From Anaerolineales bacterium (GTDB taxonomy: Bacteria; Chloroflexota; Anaerolineae; Anaerolineales; Villigracilaceae): a stretch of 64,000 nt of DNA. The position numbers and the translations under genes are program-made. This document shows, in pieces, positions 1 to 8,742 of the stretch (position 1 is the stretch's first letter; every line of letters begins with the position of its first letter). The notes under the pieces are model-generated. The model made no database searches, was not told where the DNA came from, and saw nothing but the letters and a program-made list of their open reading frames with translations. The stretch is taken from contig JAFGSI010000056.1 of NCBI GenBank assembly GCA_016934715.1, positions 23,219 through 87,218 on the forward strand, read 5' to 3'.

Positions 1-764
1 ATCGCCCCAGGAGTCTGCGAGGTCGGGGCAGGCCTCGTGCTCGGGTCACGCAGCAGCAGGGGCTGGACCCACAGGGCATAATTGCTCTCCGGGTCTCCAT
101 CGCGATCACGAACGGCCAGGACCAGCTGGACCCTTAGCCCGGCCAGCCCGCTCAGGTCGGCTGCTATCGTGACCGGGCCGTCGCCGGCCTGGTGGCGCCA
201 TTCCCAGGGCCAGATGCCATCGTTGGCGTTGGGGTGGTAGGTTCCATTTTGATCCATGTATTCGAGGGCGAAGGATACGTTACAGGGGGCATCGCCTTCG
301 CAAGCGATCGTTGCCTGGAAAATGTCCCCGGCCTGGATGAGGATGGGGGGAAATTCGCCGAAGACGGCACCTTGCGTGGGCAGGACGGTGATCGCCGGGA
401 GATCGCTGGCGGCGAGGCTTTCGACTCCCGGCTGGTCGAGGAAAGCGTAGAACCCGCCCTGGGGGTCCGATCGGTTGGCCGGGCAGAGTTCGAACCAGAC
501 GAGGCTGTTCCCCCAGCGGGCGGTGCACATGTTGGTGGCAAAATCAAACAGCACCCATGCCGGATCGATGGCTGGAGGGGTGAACGGTTCCGGCGTGGGC
601 GACAGGGCCGGGGTCAGGGTCGGGATGGGGGTGAAGGTGCTGGTTGGCACGGGCGTGGCCGGTATTTCGGTGGTGGCCGGGAGACCGCAGGTGGTCAGCA
701 GGAGGCCGAGCAGGCCGGCGCCAAGCAGATTGCGTATAGCCATATACCGGTCTTTGGTATTCAT
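1..764 (-). CDS. Secreted lipoprotein, C-terminus cut by window edge
   Basis: The reading frame opens at ATG 764-762 and stays open to base 1, so about 254 residues are visible and the end is missing. A GGAGGAAA ribosome binding site sits about six bases upstream. The N-terminus has basic residues, a Leu/Gly hydrophobic stretch and a lipobox ending LLTTC with the lipid-bearing Cys at residue 26. A linker of about 30 residues rich in Thr and Pro follows, typical of surface lipoproteins in Anaerolineae. The remainder is a beta-type domain with several Cys and Trp; no known family is recognised. It probably acts outside the membrane. Role unknown. Confidence 0.75.
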   Translation of the reverse strand, partial: MNTKDRYMAIRNLLGAGLLGLLLTTCGLPATTEIPATPVPTSTFTPIPTLTPALSPTPEPFTPPAIDPAWVLFDFATNMCTARWGNSLVWFELCPANRSDPQGGFYAFLDQPGVESLAASDLPAITVLPTQGAVFGEFPPILIQAGDIFQATIACEGDAPCNVSFALEYMDQNGTYHPNANDGIWPWEWRHQAGDGPVTIAADLSGLAGLRVQLVLAVRDRDGDPESNYALWVQPLLLRDPSTRPAPTSQTPGA

Positions 765-1090
765 GATCGCTTTCCTCCGTGAAATGATGGGCGCGCGGCA
801 GGCACTCCCGGCTTTTCCCGTGAGGGTGAACGCCCCGGAGCGGACGCCGGCTGGCTGGGTGCTCCGGTTGCGGGGATGGGATGCGAGCCAACCACAGGGG
901 CCAGGCTGGGTTCGCACGTGTGTCTTGCAGGGTTCGTATCCATTGATGTCAATGTTGCCGTGTAGATCTTCGATCAGGCTGTAGACAGCCAACCATCGTG
1001 ACGGGGGAGCCTTCCGTGGGCTTCCAGTTCGGCTGCAAGCTCCCGCCTTCTGGCCGGTCGTGGACAGAACCCTCTTCGGATTGTGGAGGG
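765..1090. other. Intergenic stretch, nothing recognised
   Basis: This gap of about 325 bases lies downstream of the minus-strand glycosyltransferase and upstream of the lipoprotein. The lipoprotein promoter and the glycosyltransferase terminator should be here. I see no convincing -35/-10 pair and no long perfect stem with a T-run. Short overlapping frames exist on both strands, but none has a credible start or protein-like composition. Confidence 0.5.
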
Positions 1091-4027
1091 TCAGCGGTCG
1101 ATTTCCAGCAATATGGTTTCCGAGCGAACCGGGGTGTTACCATACGGATCCACCAGCGGCATGTTCGAGGTCGCCTCGGCCGTGCAGCGGTAACGGCCGG
1201 AGGGGTAGTTAAGCTCGACCCGCCCGGCGCTGGTTCCCGGGGTATGGATTGTCAGGGGCGGCAGCACATCTCCAGGCTGGCCCATGTCGGGCGTGTAGGC
1301 CGGGACGGTGGTGAAAACCAGGGCGTCGACGAAGAGGGACATGAAAGCGGTCGCTGGTTCGTCAAAGGGCCGGGTCAGGACCCAGGAGGCTGGTCCCCCG
1401 GCGATCTGGAAGGGTCCGACGCTGACCCAGTTCCACTGGTTATACAGGTCATGCTCCAGATTGGCGAAGGGAAAAGATTGGCCTCCCAGGCTCAGGTAGG
1501 CCGGGGATTGATCCAGGGTGCGCTTGTAGTAGCGTACCCAGACATAGGCCAGGTCCGCATCGGGCAGGGTGATCGTGTAGCTCACCGAGCCGGCCTGATA
1601 AGAGTCCATCAGGAATCCGCTGCCGGTCCAGTCAATGGCGAAATTCGTCTCGGGCCGCCAGCCTGTCTCTGGCAGCGCAGTTTCCGCCTCCACCCAGACG
1701 ACCTCATCGATGGCGCGCTCACAGGAGACGACCAGGGTTGCGGCCGTTCCCTGGCTCAGGTTCCAATGTAAGGTACTGCCGGCTGCCTCCAGATTCAGGT
1801 GGACCGGGATGCATGCCGGGTCGGCCAGGGCGACCCGGTCGAGACTGTAGCGGTCGAAATAGGTCCCCTGGCTCCGCCTCGCGGCAGGGAAACAGGCCTG
1901 CAGGGTCGCTGCGATCTGGTCGCGTTCGGTGTTCCAGGTCGGAACATCCCTGTCAAGCAGGATCTCCAGGCGCTCCCATTCTTCATAGGCATGCAACAGT
2001 CCGGGCAGGAGGTCTGCGTGGGGAACATACAGGTAGTGACTGCGAACCTGATCTGGTGAGAGGTGGGTGTACAGGGCGAGTTCGATGATCTGGTGTTCAT
2101 CGCTGAGCGTCTCGTGGGTGTTCGGCATGATGGGCAGCAGGAGCAGGGTGCCTTCGCCGGAGGCCTGGCTGACCATCTCGTTGAGTTCGCGACGTTCCAG
2201 ACGGACGGTGGCTTCGCCGCCAAGTTTGTTGAAGTAAATGAAAAGATTGATGATTGGCAGCCAGACCAGGAGCGCCACAAAGATGGCCGCCGCGACCGGC
2301 TTGAGGACTCCCAGGACGCGCCCCAGTTCCTGCCAGAAGAGATACATCCCCAGCGCGACCAGTGCATACACGGCCGGCAGGCCCGGGTAATAAACCCGCC
2401 CGAGCGGAGAGGCAGCCAGGATGGGCACCGGCAGCAGGAAGAGCAGCATCCAGGCCAGAGACCAGGCGGCATAGCGCTGGCGGAGGGCGAACCAGGCCGC
2501 CGTGAAGCCGAGGGCCAGCCAGGGCAGCAGGAAGGCGTTGATGATCGGTCCGGGCCGGACATAGACGAAGTCGGGACGTGAGCGAACGAACCAGGTCGAA
2601 AGCACGTCCTTGAAGTTTTGCACCAGGGTGGTCCAACCTCCCGCCTCCCAGCCCTTCCCGCTGAGGTTGTAGTAACCCCAGCGGCTGAGGGCGTAGGGGA
2701 TCAGCAGCGGAAGCGCCAGCAAGGTAGGGAAGAGCAGGGCTGCAAAACAAAGTGCCTTTTCACGGGGAGGGAGTCGTTTTTCCCTGATCAGGGCGATCAT
2801 GCCGACCAGCAGCATGACGACCAGCAGCGGCCAGACAGTATCGTAGGTCAGCAGGCCGAGGGCCAGGGCGATCCCGCTCATGGCGAAAACCTGCCAGCGC
2901 CGGGTCCGCAGGGCCAGGGCCAGAAGGCCCAGTGCCAGGATCGGCCAGAGCTTGACGTGACTTTCCACATTGCCCATCCGGCTGGCGGTGATATCGAAGA
3001 TCGAGCCGCTGAGCAGGTAGGCGGCCAGAATGGCGGGCATGGTCGGGGCGATCTGGCGCAGCAGCCAGTAGAACAGCAGGGTAGCCAGGATGCTGACCAG
3101 GATGACCTCCAGACGCACGGCGAAGATTCCCGGACCGAGCAGGATGTGGAAGGGCGCCTGCATGTAAAAACTTACCGGCAGCGCGTCCCGGTGGTATTCG
3201 CCGGACTGGTCAGGAATTCCGGCGACCATCAGGTTGACCGCTTCGGCGGTCCACTTGGTCTCATCGCCTTCGATGCCGGCCGGAATTTCCGGGAAGGCGT
3301 ACAGGCGGGCATAAGCAGTGATGGCCAGGATCAGGACCAGGAAGACGATCTCCAGCCAGCGCGGCAGGCTGAACTCGCGAGCCAGGTCGCCGCTCAGGCG
3401 CCTGTAAGCGCTCCAGCCCCAGGTGGCGAAACCCGCCAGAGCAAGGATGTACAGGATGGTCCCGTCGGTGATCCACATCAGGGTTGGGTCGGGGTTGCTG
3501 AGTGTCCACTGGGCCAGGCCGGCGGTGGTCAGGGCGGCCGCGAGCAGGCCGACCTCTGCACCCAGGCGTGAGCGCTTGATGGCTGCCCAGCCCAGGATTG
3601 CCAGGCTGACCAGGCTGCCCAGAACGGTGGTCCAGATCCAGGCGAAAGCGTAGTGATGGGTCAGGATTGTCCACAGCCAGCGGAATCCGTAGAAGGGGCG
3701 TCCGGGCTGATCGGGGAGAGTCGGAATCTCGCCGGTCAGGCGGGGTGGGGCGAAGATGAGCAGAAAGATGGTCAATACCAGGAGGACCGCCAGCAGGCCC
3801 AGGGTCCAGGCGTGACGACGCAGGAACCGGCCGAGGCGGACTCGCCTGCTTTCCCCGTCGATCGGCGGCGGGTCGATCCTTGCCCCGCGTCTGGCCTCCT
3901 TCGTAGCGGTGGGCTCGGCGGTGCTCCATTTCGACAACCAGGCGAGCAGCAGCAGAACCCAGCCGGCCAGGAGGGTGAACAGGAGCAGGGCGGTTGTGGG
4001 GATGGGCAAGATGGTCAATATGGACAT
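1091..4027 (-). CDS. Large GT39-type membrane glycosyltransferase with C-terminal extracytoplasmic domain
   Basis: The product is about 978 aa. The first ~570 residues form roughly a dozen hydrophobic segments. In the first large loop there is an acidic motif GIEGDETKW, where GT39/PMT/ArnT enzymes carry the catalytic Asp that uses polyprenyl-phosphate sugar donors. The last ~400 residues are soluble, rich in Trp and Tyr and beta-like, and should face outward. The start is ATG 4027; a TTG codon directly before it is an alternative. The gene is divergent from a second GT39-like gene at 4144. Likely role: transfer of sugars to envelope glycans or proteins. The substrate cannot be told from sequence. 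Confidence 0.8.
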   Translation of the reverse strand: MSILTILPIPTTALLLFTLLAGWVLLLLAWLSKWSTAEPTATKEARRGARIDPPPIDGESRRVRLGRFLRRHAWTLGLLAVLLVLTIFLLIFAPPRLTGEIPTLPDQPGRPFYGFRWLWTILTHHYAFAWIWTTVLGSLVSLAILGWAAIKRSRLGAEVGLLAAALTTAGLAQWTLSNPDPTLMWITDGTILYILALAGFATWGWSAYRRLSGDLAREFSLPRWLEIVFLVLILAITAYARLYAFPEIPAGIEGDETKWTAEAVNLMVAGIPDQSGEYHRDALPVSFYMQAPFHILLGPGIFAVRLEVILVSILATLLFYWLLRQIAPTMPAILAAYLLSGSIFDITASRMGNVESHVKLWPILALGLLALALRTRRWQVFAMSGIALALGLLTYDTVWPLLVVMLLVGMIALIREKRLPPREKALCFAALLFPTLLALPLLIPYALSRWGYYNLSGKGWEAGGWTTLVQNFKDVLSTWFVRSRPDFVYVRPGPIINAFLLPWLALGFTAAWFALRQRYAAWSLAWMLLFLLPVPILAASPLGRVYYPGLPAVYALVALGMYLFWQELGRVLGVLKPVAAAIFVALLVWLPIINLFIYFNKLGGEATVRLERRELNEMVSQASGEGTLLLLPIMPNTHETLSDEHQIIELALYTHLSPDQVRSHYLYVPHADLLPGLLHAYEEWERLEILLDRDVPTWNTERDQIAATLQACFPAARRSQGTYFDRYSLDRVALADPACIPVHLNLEAAGSTLHWNLSQGTAATLVVSCERAIDEVVWVEAETALPETGWRPETNFAIDWTGSGFLMDSYQAGSVSYTITLPDADLAYVWVRYYKRTLDQSPAYLSLGGQSFPFANLEHDLYNQWNWVSVGPFQIAGGPASWVLTRPFDEPATAFMSLFVDALVFTTVPAYTPDMGQPGDVLPPLTIHTPGTSAGRVELNYPSGRYRCTAEATSNMPLVDPYGNTPVRSETILLEIDR

Positions 4028-4108
4028 CAATCACCGTTCCGGTTTGCGCCATTATACTTCCCCTTGTTCGAATCGGGACGGTCTGCGATCTCGGATTCGG
4101 ACATCTGC

Positions 4109-4114
4109 TATAAT
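4109..4114 (+). promoter_or_regulatory. Probable -10 box (TATAAT) for the 4144 gene
   Basis: A perfect TATAAT lies 30 bases before the ATG at 4144, in the divergent gap. No good TTGACA-like -35 is visible at 16-18 bp, so this may be an extended or activator-dependent promoter. Confidence 0.4.
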
Positions 4115-4143
4115 AGCCTCTATCTTATCATCAGGGAAGCCCA

Positions 4144-5601
4144 ATGGATCTTCGCCACTGGTTCACCTCCAAAAAATCCTTCCCACTGCGCATCTTCCTT
4201 GTGGCCCTCGTGCTGCGCCTGGTGCCGGTGGGTCTGGCCATAAACCTGGGCATCGGCTTGGACGACATGTTCCAGTACGACATGCTGGCGCGCAGCATTG
4301 TTGCCGGGGATGGCTTCCGCTGGTATGCCCAGGAGGATCTTGACCTGGTCGAGGGCTACGTCGAATTCGATCTCTCGACAGTCGATTATGACCCGCGCGG
4401 TGTACCGACCTCCTTCCGGCCGCCGCTCTACCCGACCTTTCTGGCCTTGATCTATTTCGTCACCGGAACGGGAGCCAAGCGTTTTTTCATCGCCCGCCTG
4501 GTGCAGACGCTCGTCAGCGCGGCGCTGGTTCCGCTGACCTACGGACTGGCGCAATGTTTCTTCCCCGCCAACGAACGGACGGCCAGGATCGCTGCCTGGG
4601 TCATAGCTGTCTATCCGATGCTGGTGCTTTACCCGCTCTCCCTGGCCACCGAAAACCTGTTCTTCGTGCTCATCCTGGGCGCTTTGCTGGTCCTGCTCAA
4701 GGCGGCTGAAAAGCGTACCTGGAAGTGGTTTGCCCTGGGCGGTCTCCTGCTGGGGCTGGCCGCCCTGACGCGCTCGGTCTCACTGGCCCTGGCCGGGCTG
4801 GCCGTATTATGGGTGTGGTTCGCCCTTAGAGAGCGCAAGTTTGCCGTGCTGGTCTTTCTGATGGTTACGCTTGTCACACTGCCCTGGATGGTGCGCAACA
4901 CGCTCCTGCACGGCCGCCTGACCGGAGTCGAGTCAGCTTTGGGATATGACCTGTATTTAGGCTATCACCCTGCAGGGACGGGCACCTTCCAATACCCCCA
5001 ATCCCTTGACCTGATCCCGATGCTTGACGACGGCCTGCGCGACGAGATCGGGCGGGCAAAGACATGGGAGTTCATCCAGGCTGACCCGGGTCGGGTGCCG
5101 TACCTCTTTGTTCGGCGGGCGGGACATTTCTTCGGTCTCGAACGGCGCGTATGGACCTATTTCTATTCCAATAATTTCTTCGGCTACATTCCTGCACCGC
5201 AGCTGTTGACCATCGCCGCGGTCCTGCTCCTGCCGTTCGTGGTTGTCAGCACCTCGGCTTGCTTCGGATTGGCGTTGACCCGCTGGCGGACCAAGACCTG
5301 GCTGCTGGCACTTTTCCTGGTGGGTTACATCACGCCGCACCTGCTGATCATTGCCGAGGATCGCTTCCACTTAACTACCGTCCCGTTCCTGGCCATTTTG
5401 GCCGCGCAGTTCTGGACCGCGGGCAGGGCGGCGGTCCGGCAGCGCTGGACCGGGTCGCCTCTAGGCCGGCTGGCGGTGATCCTGGCATTGGTGGGCGTGG
5501 TGCTCCTGCTGTCGAACTGGGGCCTGGAGCTCTGGCGGGATGCAGATAAGCTGGCTGTGCTGCTGGGCCCGGATGGCAACCAGATGTACCTGTCGTATTG
5601 A
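4144..5601 (+). CDS. GT39-family membrane glycosyltransferase
   Basis: The product is 485 aa with about ten hydrophobic segments. The first loop holds GIGLDDMFQYDMLA, an Asp-containing loop at the position of the GT39/ArnT catalytic acid. A GGGAAG ribosome binding site precedes the ATG. Enzymes of this type move sugars from polyprenyl-phosphate carriers to glycans or proteins on the outer face of the membrane. The stop codon overlaps a possible TTG start of the next gene, so this and the following four genes may be co-transcribed. Acceptor and sugar are unknown. Confidence 0.8.
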   Translation: MDLRHWFTSKKSFPLRIFLVALVLRLVPVGLAINLGIGLDDMFQYDMLARSIVAGDGFRWYAQEDLDLVEGYVEFDLSTVDYDPRGVPTSFRPPLYPTFLALIYFVTGTGAKRFFIARLVQTLVSAALVPLTYGLAQCFFPANERTARIAAWVIAVYPMLVLYPLSLATENLFFVLILGALLVLLKAAEKRTWKWFALGGLLLGLAALTRSVSLALAGLAVLWVWFALRERKFAVLVFLMVTLVTLPWMVRNTLLHGRLTGVESALGYDLYLGYHPAGTGTFQYPQSLDLIPMLDDGLRDEIGRAKTWEFIQADPGRVPYLFVRRAGHFFGLERRVWTYFYSNNFFGYIPAPQLLTIAAVLLLPFVVVSTSACFGLALTRWRTKTWLLALFLVGYITPHLLIIAEDRFHLTTVPFLAILAAQFWTAGRAAVRQRWTGSPLGRLAVILALVGVVLLLSNWGLELWRDADKLAVLLGPDGNQMYLSY

Positions 5602-5615
5602 ACGGAGAAGAGCAT

Positions 5616-6266
5616 GTGAAGAGATTCCTGGGCTGGGTCTTCGAAACCGGACTGCGCTTCGACTGGAAGGTGGTGACGATCACCATTGTCAGCACCTTGC
5701 TGCTGATGGTCGACCACTATTTCCGCCTGACGGCAGCCTGGCTGGATGCACCCTGGTGGAAATATGTCGATCGAATGATCCTGTACTTCGTCATCCCGAT
5801 GGTTTTCATCATGGTCGTCTTTCGAGACAAGCCGCGGGATTATGGTTTCCGTCTGGGCGATTGGAAGGCGGGCATCGTGCTGACGCTGGGTGGAATTGTG
5901 CTCATGGCACCGGTCCTGTGGTTCCTGACCCGGGGTGACGGCACGATGAGGGAATACTATGAGCCTTTTGTCTCCTATCTTCCGGGGAGCACCTTCCTGG
6001 ACCTGTTCGGCTGGGAGTTCATCTTCCGTGGCTGGATCCTGTTCGGGTATGCCCGTAAGTTCGGGCCCGAGGCGCTCTGGCTGCAGGCAGTGCCGTTCGC
6101 CCTGGCCCACATCGGCAAGCCGGCCGTCGAAACGCTGTCGACCATCTTCGGCGGTTTCGCCTTCGGCTGGGTGGCATACCGGACGCGTTCGTTCCTGTAC
6201 CCGTTCCTGATCCACTGGTTCATCGCCTCGTTCACCATCCTGGTCGCGGCAGGCGTCTTTGGCTGA
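5616..6266 (+). CDS. CPBP-family intramembrane metalloprotease (CAAX/Abi type)
   Basis: The product is about 216 aa with several membrane segments. CPBP motifs are present: motif 1 reads WEFIFRG (one Glu then Arg, rather than the usual Glu pair), motif 2 is FALAHIGKP (FxxxH) and a later conserved His is in HWFIASF. The family has a glutamate/histidine intramembrane active site and includes CAAX prenyl proteases and bacteriocin self-immunity proteins. I chose GTG 5616 because GGAGAAG lies five bases upstream; TTG 5598, overlapping the previous stop, is the alternative. Substrate unknown. Confidence 0.8.
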   Translation: MKRFLGWVFETGLRFDWKVVTITIVSTLLLMVDHYFRLTAAWLDAPWWKYVDRMILYFVIPMVFIMVVFRDKPRDYGFRLGDWKAGIVLTLGGIVLMAPVLWFLTRGDGTMREYYEPFVSYLPGSTFLDLFGWEFIFRGWILFGYARKFGPEALWLQAVPFALAHIGKPAVETLSTIFGGFAFGWVAYRTRSFLYPFLIHWFIASFTILVAAGVFG

Positions 6267-6708
6267 TTTCGTGCTGCGCCCGGCGGGACGGGAAGACTTT
6301 CCCTCCATTCGGGCCTTGATCCGGGACACCCGCATCAATCCAACCGGGCTGGACTGGCACCGCTTCGTGGTCGCCGTCACGCCGTCGGGTGTCCTGCTCG
6401 GCTGCGGACAGATCAAACCGCACCGGGATGGCGTGCTGGAATTGGCTTCGCTCGCCGTCCAGCCGCAGGCGCGCGGTCAGGGGATAGCCCGGGCGATCGT
6501 CCTGCATTTGTTGGAGAAGGAACCTTCCCGCCCGTTGTTCCTGACCTGCCGCAGTCGCCTGGGCAGGCTGTACAGGAAATTCGGATTTACCCCTGTCTCA
6601 CAGGAACACCTGCCGCCCTATTTCCGCCTTCTCAGTTGGCTGGGAAATCTCTTTAGGGGCATCCTGGACGAACAGAACAGGCTTTTGATCATGAGGCTGG
6701 AAAAATGA
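6259..6708 (+). CDS. GNAT-family N-acetyltransferase
   Basis: The product is 149 aa, the usual size for a GNAT domain. The acetyl-CoA binding signature is visible as LAVQPQARGQGIARAIV (V-x-P-x-x-x-G-x-G-x-A). A C-terminal region has YRKFGF, typical of the last GNAT strands. The start is TTG 6259, inside the end of the CPBP gene, and the stop overlaps the next start as ATGA. The substrate cannot be predicted. Confidence 0.85.
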   Translation: MADFVLRPAGREDFPSIRALIRDTRINPTGLDWHRFVVAVTPSGVLLGCGQIKPHRDGVLELASLAVQPQARGQGIARAIVLHLLEKEPSRPLFLTCRSRLGRLYRKFGFTPVSQEHLPPYFRLLSWLGNLFRGILDEQNRLLIMRLEK

Positions 6709-7238
6709 AACCCAAAACCTTTCTTTCGATGCTCTATGGGATTCTGATCGGCCTGCTGGCTGCGGCGATCATCTGGACGGCGGCCCGGCCGCCGGTCGGG
6801 GAAGCGGTCACGCTCCTGCCGACGCCCACCGAACAGCCGGTGACGGTCTACATTACCGGGGCGGTGGCCACGCCAGGGGTCTACAGTCTGCCTCAGGGAA
6901 GCCGCATCGTGGATGCGGTCGAGGCGGCAGGCGGATTCGTCGCAGGCGCCGAAGAGGATCGTATCAACCTGGCCTCGGCCCTGCGCGATGGCATGCAGAT
7001 CGACGTCCCGGGAGTGCCGGTCACCAGCCGGGTCAGCAGCGAACGGGTCAACATCAACACGGCGACCGTTGATGAACTGGACACTCTGCCGGGGATCGGT
7101 CCGACGGCCGCCCAGGGCATCGTCGATTATCGCCAGGAAAACGGTCCCTTCCAGACCATCCTGGATATCCAGAACGTGCCCGGAGTTGGTCCATCAACCT
7201 ACGACCGGATCAAGGACTACATCACGATTGGACCATAA
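6705..7238 (+). CDS. ComEA-like membrane-anchored helix-hairpin-helix DNA-binding protein
   Basis: The product is 177 aa. A single N-terminal membrane segment (about residues 8-26) is followed by a SLBB domain (VYITGAVATPGVYSLPQG) and a C-terminal pair of helix-hairpin-helix repeats (INTATVDELDTLPGIGP and then VPGVGPSTYDRI). This is the ComEA layout, the DNA receptor used in uptake during transformation. No comEC or other competence gene is in this window. The start overlaps the GNAT stop by four bases. Confidence 0.88.
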   Translation: MKPKTFLSMLYGILIGLLAAAIIWTAARPPVGEAVTLLPTPTEQPVTVYITGAVATPGVYSLPQGSRIVDAVEAAGGFVAGAEEDRINLASALRDGMQIDVPGVPVTSRVSSERVNINTATVDELDTLPGIGPTAAQGIVDYRQENGPFQTILDIQNVPGVGPSTYDRIKDYITIGP

Positions 7239-7241
7239 AAA

Positions 7242-7805
7242 ATGCCCTTCGACCATTTCGATTTTATTGCTGGGCTGTATAACCGGGTGGCCGAGTTCGC
7301 CGTCACGCCGACCCTGCTGCGTCTGGCGGACCTGCCGGTCGATGGACGGTTGCTGGACGCTGGTGGTGGAACGGGACGTGTCGCGGCCGCGCTGCGCTCC
7401 CTGGCCGGGCAGATTCTCGTTGTCGATCCCTCGCCCGGGATGCTTACGCACGCAGCCGCCAAGGGCCTGACAGCGATCTGCGCACCGGCCGAACAGTTAC
7501 CCTTCCCGGAGCGGTCTTTCGACCGGATCATCTTGATGGACACCCTTCACCATGTCCACGATCAGGCCCGGACGGCTGGTGAATTGTGGCGCCTGCTGCG
7601 GCCGGGCGGGCGGATCGTCATCATCGAGCCTGACATCCACCAGTTTGGAGTCAAGCTTGTTGCGCTCGCTGAGAAACTGCTCCTGATGCGCAGCCATTTC
7701 CTGGCGGGTGATCAGATCGCGGCCCTTTTCGGTCACAGGGGAGCCTCGGTGCTGATCGAAATCGAAAATCATTCCGTGTGGGTGGTCGTTGAAAATGTCA
7801 GTTGA
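7242..7805 (+). CDS. Class I SAM-dependent methyltransferase
   Basis: The product is 187 aa with the SAM-binding motif I as LLDAGGGTGRVAAAL near residue 37, an acidic end of strand beta-2 (VVDPSP) and the motif IV region FDRIILMDTLHHV. It resembles UbiE/type-11 methyltransferases, though shorter. It starts three bases after the comEA-like stop and probably shares its transcript. The substrate is unknown. Confidence 0.85.
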   Translation: MPFDHFDFIAGLYNRVAEFAVTPTLLRLADLPVDGRLLDAGGGTGRVAAALRSLAGQILVVDPSPGMLTHAAAKGLTAICAPAEQLPFPERSFDRIILMDTLHHVHDQARTAGELWRLLRPGGRIVIIEPDIHQFGVKLVALAEKLLLMRSHFLAGDQIAALFGHRGASVLIEIENHSVWVVVENVS

Positions 7806-7859
7806 TTGTAAATTTCTCCTGAAAAGGCCTGTGTTACAATGCCCGTAGGGAGTTGACTG

Positions 7860-8096
7860 ATGACTGACGAAAAGAAGAAAATTCACCGGATGGCCACCTG
7901 GACGATCACGATCTTTGCAACTGTCTTTTCGGTGGTGATTGCGACATTGTGGTTGATCGTGTATCCGGTCGCAGAGACACCCCTGCAGGGCATCTTGATC
8001 GCAATCGGTTCCGGCTGGCCGATCTATGTATCGGTGGGATTGTTCTGCATTGCGACCTTTATCGCCTACCGACTCTACCTCAACCGGAAGAAATAA
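7860..8096 (+). CDS. Small two-span membrane protein
   Basis: The product is 78 aa with a charged N-terminus (KKK), two hydrophobic segments (about residues 13-35 and 45-70) and a basic C-terminus (RKK). AGGGAG lies eight bases before the ATG, and a TACAAT -10-like box is at 7835-7840, so the gene probably has its own promoter. No family is recognised. It ends just before a hairpin shared with the convergent gene. Confidence 0.7.
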   Translation: MTDEKKKIHRMATWTITIFATVFSVVIATLWLIVYPVAETPLQGILIAIGSGWPIYVSVGLFCIATFIAYRLYLNRKK

Positions 8097-8103
8097 GTCG
8101 AAT

Positions 8104-8518
8104 CTAAAAATCGAACCGGGGCGGCCAGGCCGTGCCGGTTCGATTTGCCTCGCCTGCTGGCGAAATTCTTTCGAGATCAATCACCTTTCCAGCCCGCACC
8201 TGGGCCTCGAGGATGTCAACCATCCCGGCGAGGATGCCAACACTCCTTTTTTTAGTCCATCCGCAGAAGTCCAGGCAGGTTGAGCAGACGCTCAGCCGTA
8301 CGCCCAGGTCTTCCAGCTGTTGGAGCCGCTCCAAGACAGGCGAACCTTCTGTGACCAGCCTGACCCCCTCTGCATAGAAGCAAATGGCGTAGGGAAGCGG
8401 ATCGAGCTGGCAGAGCAATGCGAGATATTTTCCGACCAGCCTGGCCTGCAGTTCCGGGGGGATTGCTCCCCATGCCGTTGGATGGGATCTGGATGATCGT
8501 ATCCGGTGCGGCCATCAT
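8104..8518 (-). pseudogene. DsrE/YedF-like protein interrupted by a frameshift at a G6 (C6) run
   Basis: The C-terminal part (about 104 aa from 8418) carries family features: AICFYAEGVRLVTEGSPVLE and a CSTCLDF motif, as in the sulfur-handling DsrE/YedF family. Its expected N-terminus (DTIIQIPSNGMGS) is in a different frame starting at ATG 8518. Removing one base from the homopolymer at 8456-8461 joins the two into SNPPELQARLVGKYLALL, which is the expected family sequence. The ATG at 8518 overlaps the stop of the DUF2007-like gene as ATGA, which supports this as the true start. It is either a real decay, a phase-variable switch or a sequencing/assembly error. Confidence 0.75.
8108..8146 (-). 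terminator. Perfect 12-bp hairpin between convergent genes
   Basis: Arms at 8108-8119 and 8135-8146 are perfectly complementary. On the minus strand the stem is followed by TTTTT, so it should terminate the DsrE-like transcript. It may also act on the plus-strand small membrane gene. It lies inside the coding end of the DsrE-like gene, whose stop codon is in the T-tail. Confidence 0.7.
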
Positions 8519-8742
8519 TCATCCTGGGTATTGGCCAGAAGGTCACGGGCGTCCTGGACCCTCTCCTTGGGGACAAAGATCTGGATGCGGCCCAACCCGT
8601 CGATGGTGACCGGGTAGACCGAGCGACCGACAGCTTCCTGGATCAGTTCCACATCGATGCCGTTGGCCTTCAGGAAACTCTCAACGACCTCCGCTTCACC
8701 GCGTCCCTGGACTTCCATCAATTTTTCCCATTTGAGCGTCAT
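8515..8742 (-). CDS. DUF2007-like (putative signal-transducing) small protein
   Basis: The product is 75 aa, starting at ATG 8742, which overlaps the stop of the YwiC-like gene as ATGA. The sequence pattern (EAEVVESFLKANGIDVEL, then IFVPKERVQDARDLL) matches the DUF2007 fold, a small ferredoxin-like domain found near PII-related proteins. Function is not established. Its stop overlaps the start of the DsrE-like gene. Confidence 0.75.
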   Translation of the reverse strand: MTLKWEKLMEVQGRGEAEVVESFLKANGIDVELIQEAVGRSVYPVTIDGLGRIQIFVPKERVQDARDLLANTQDE

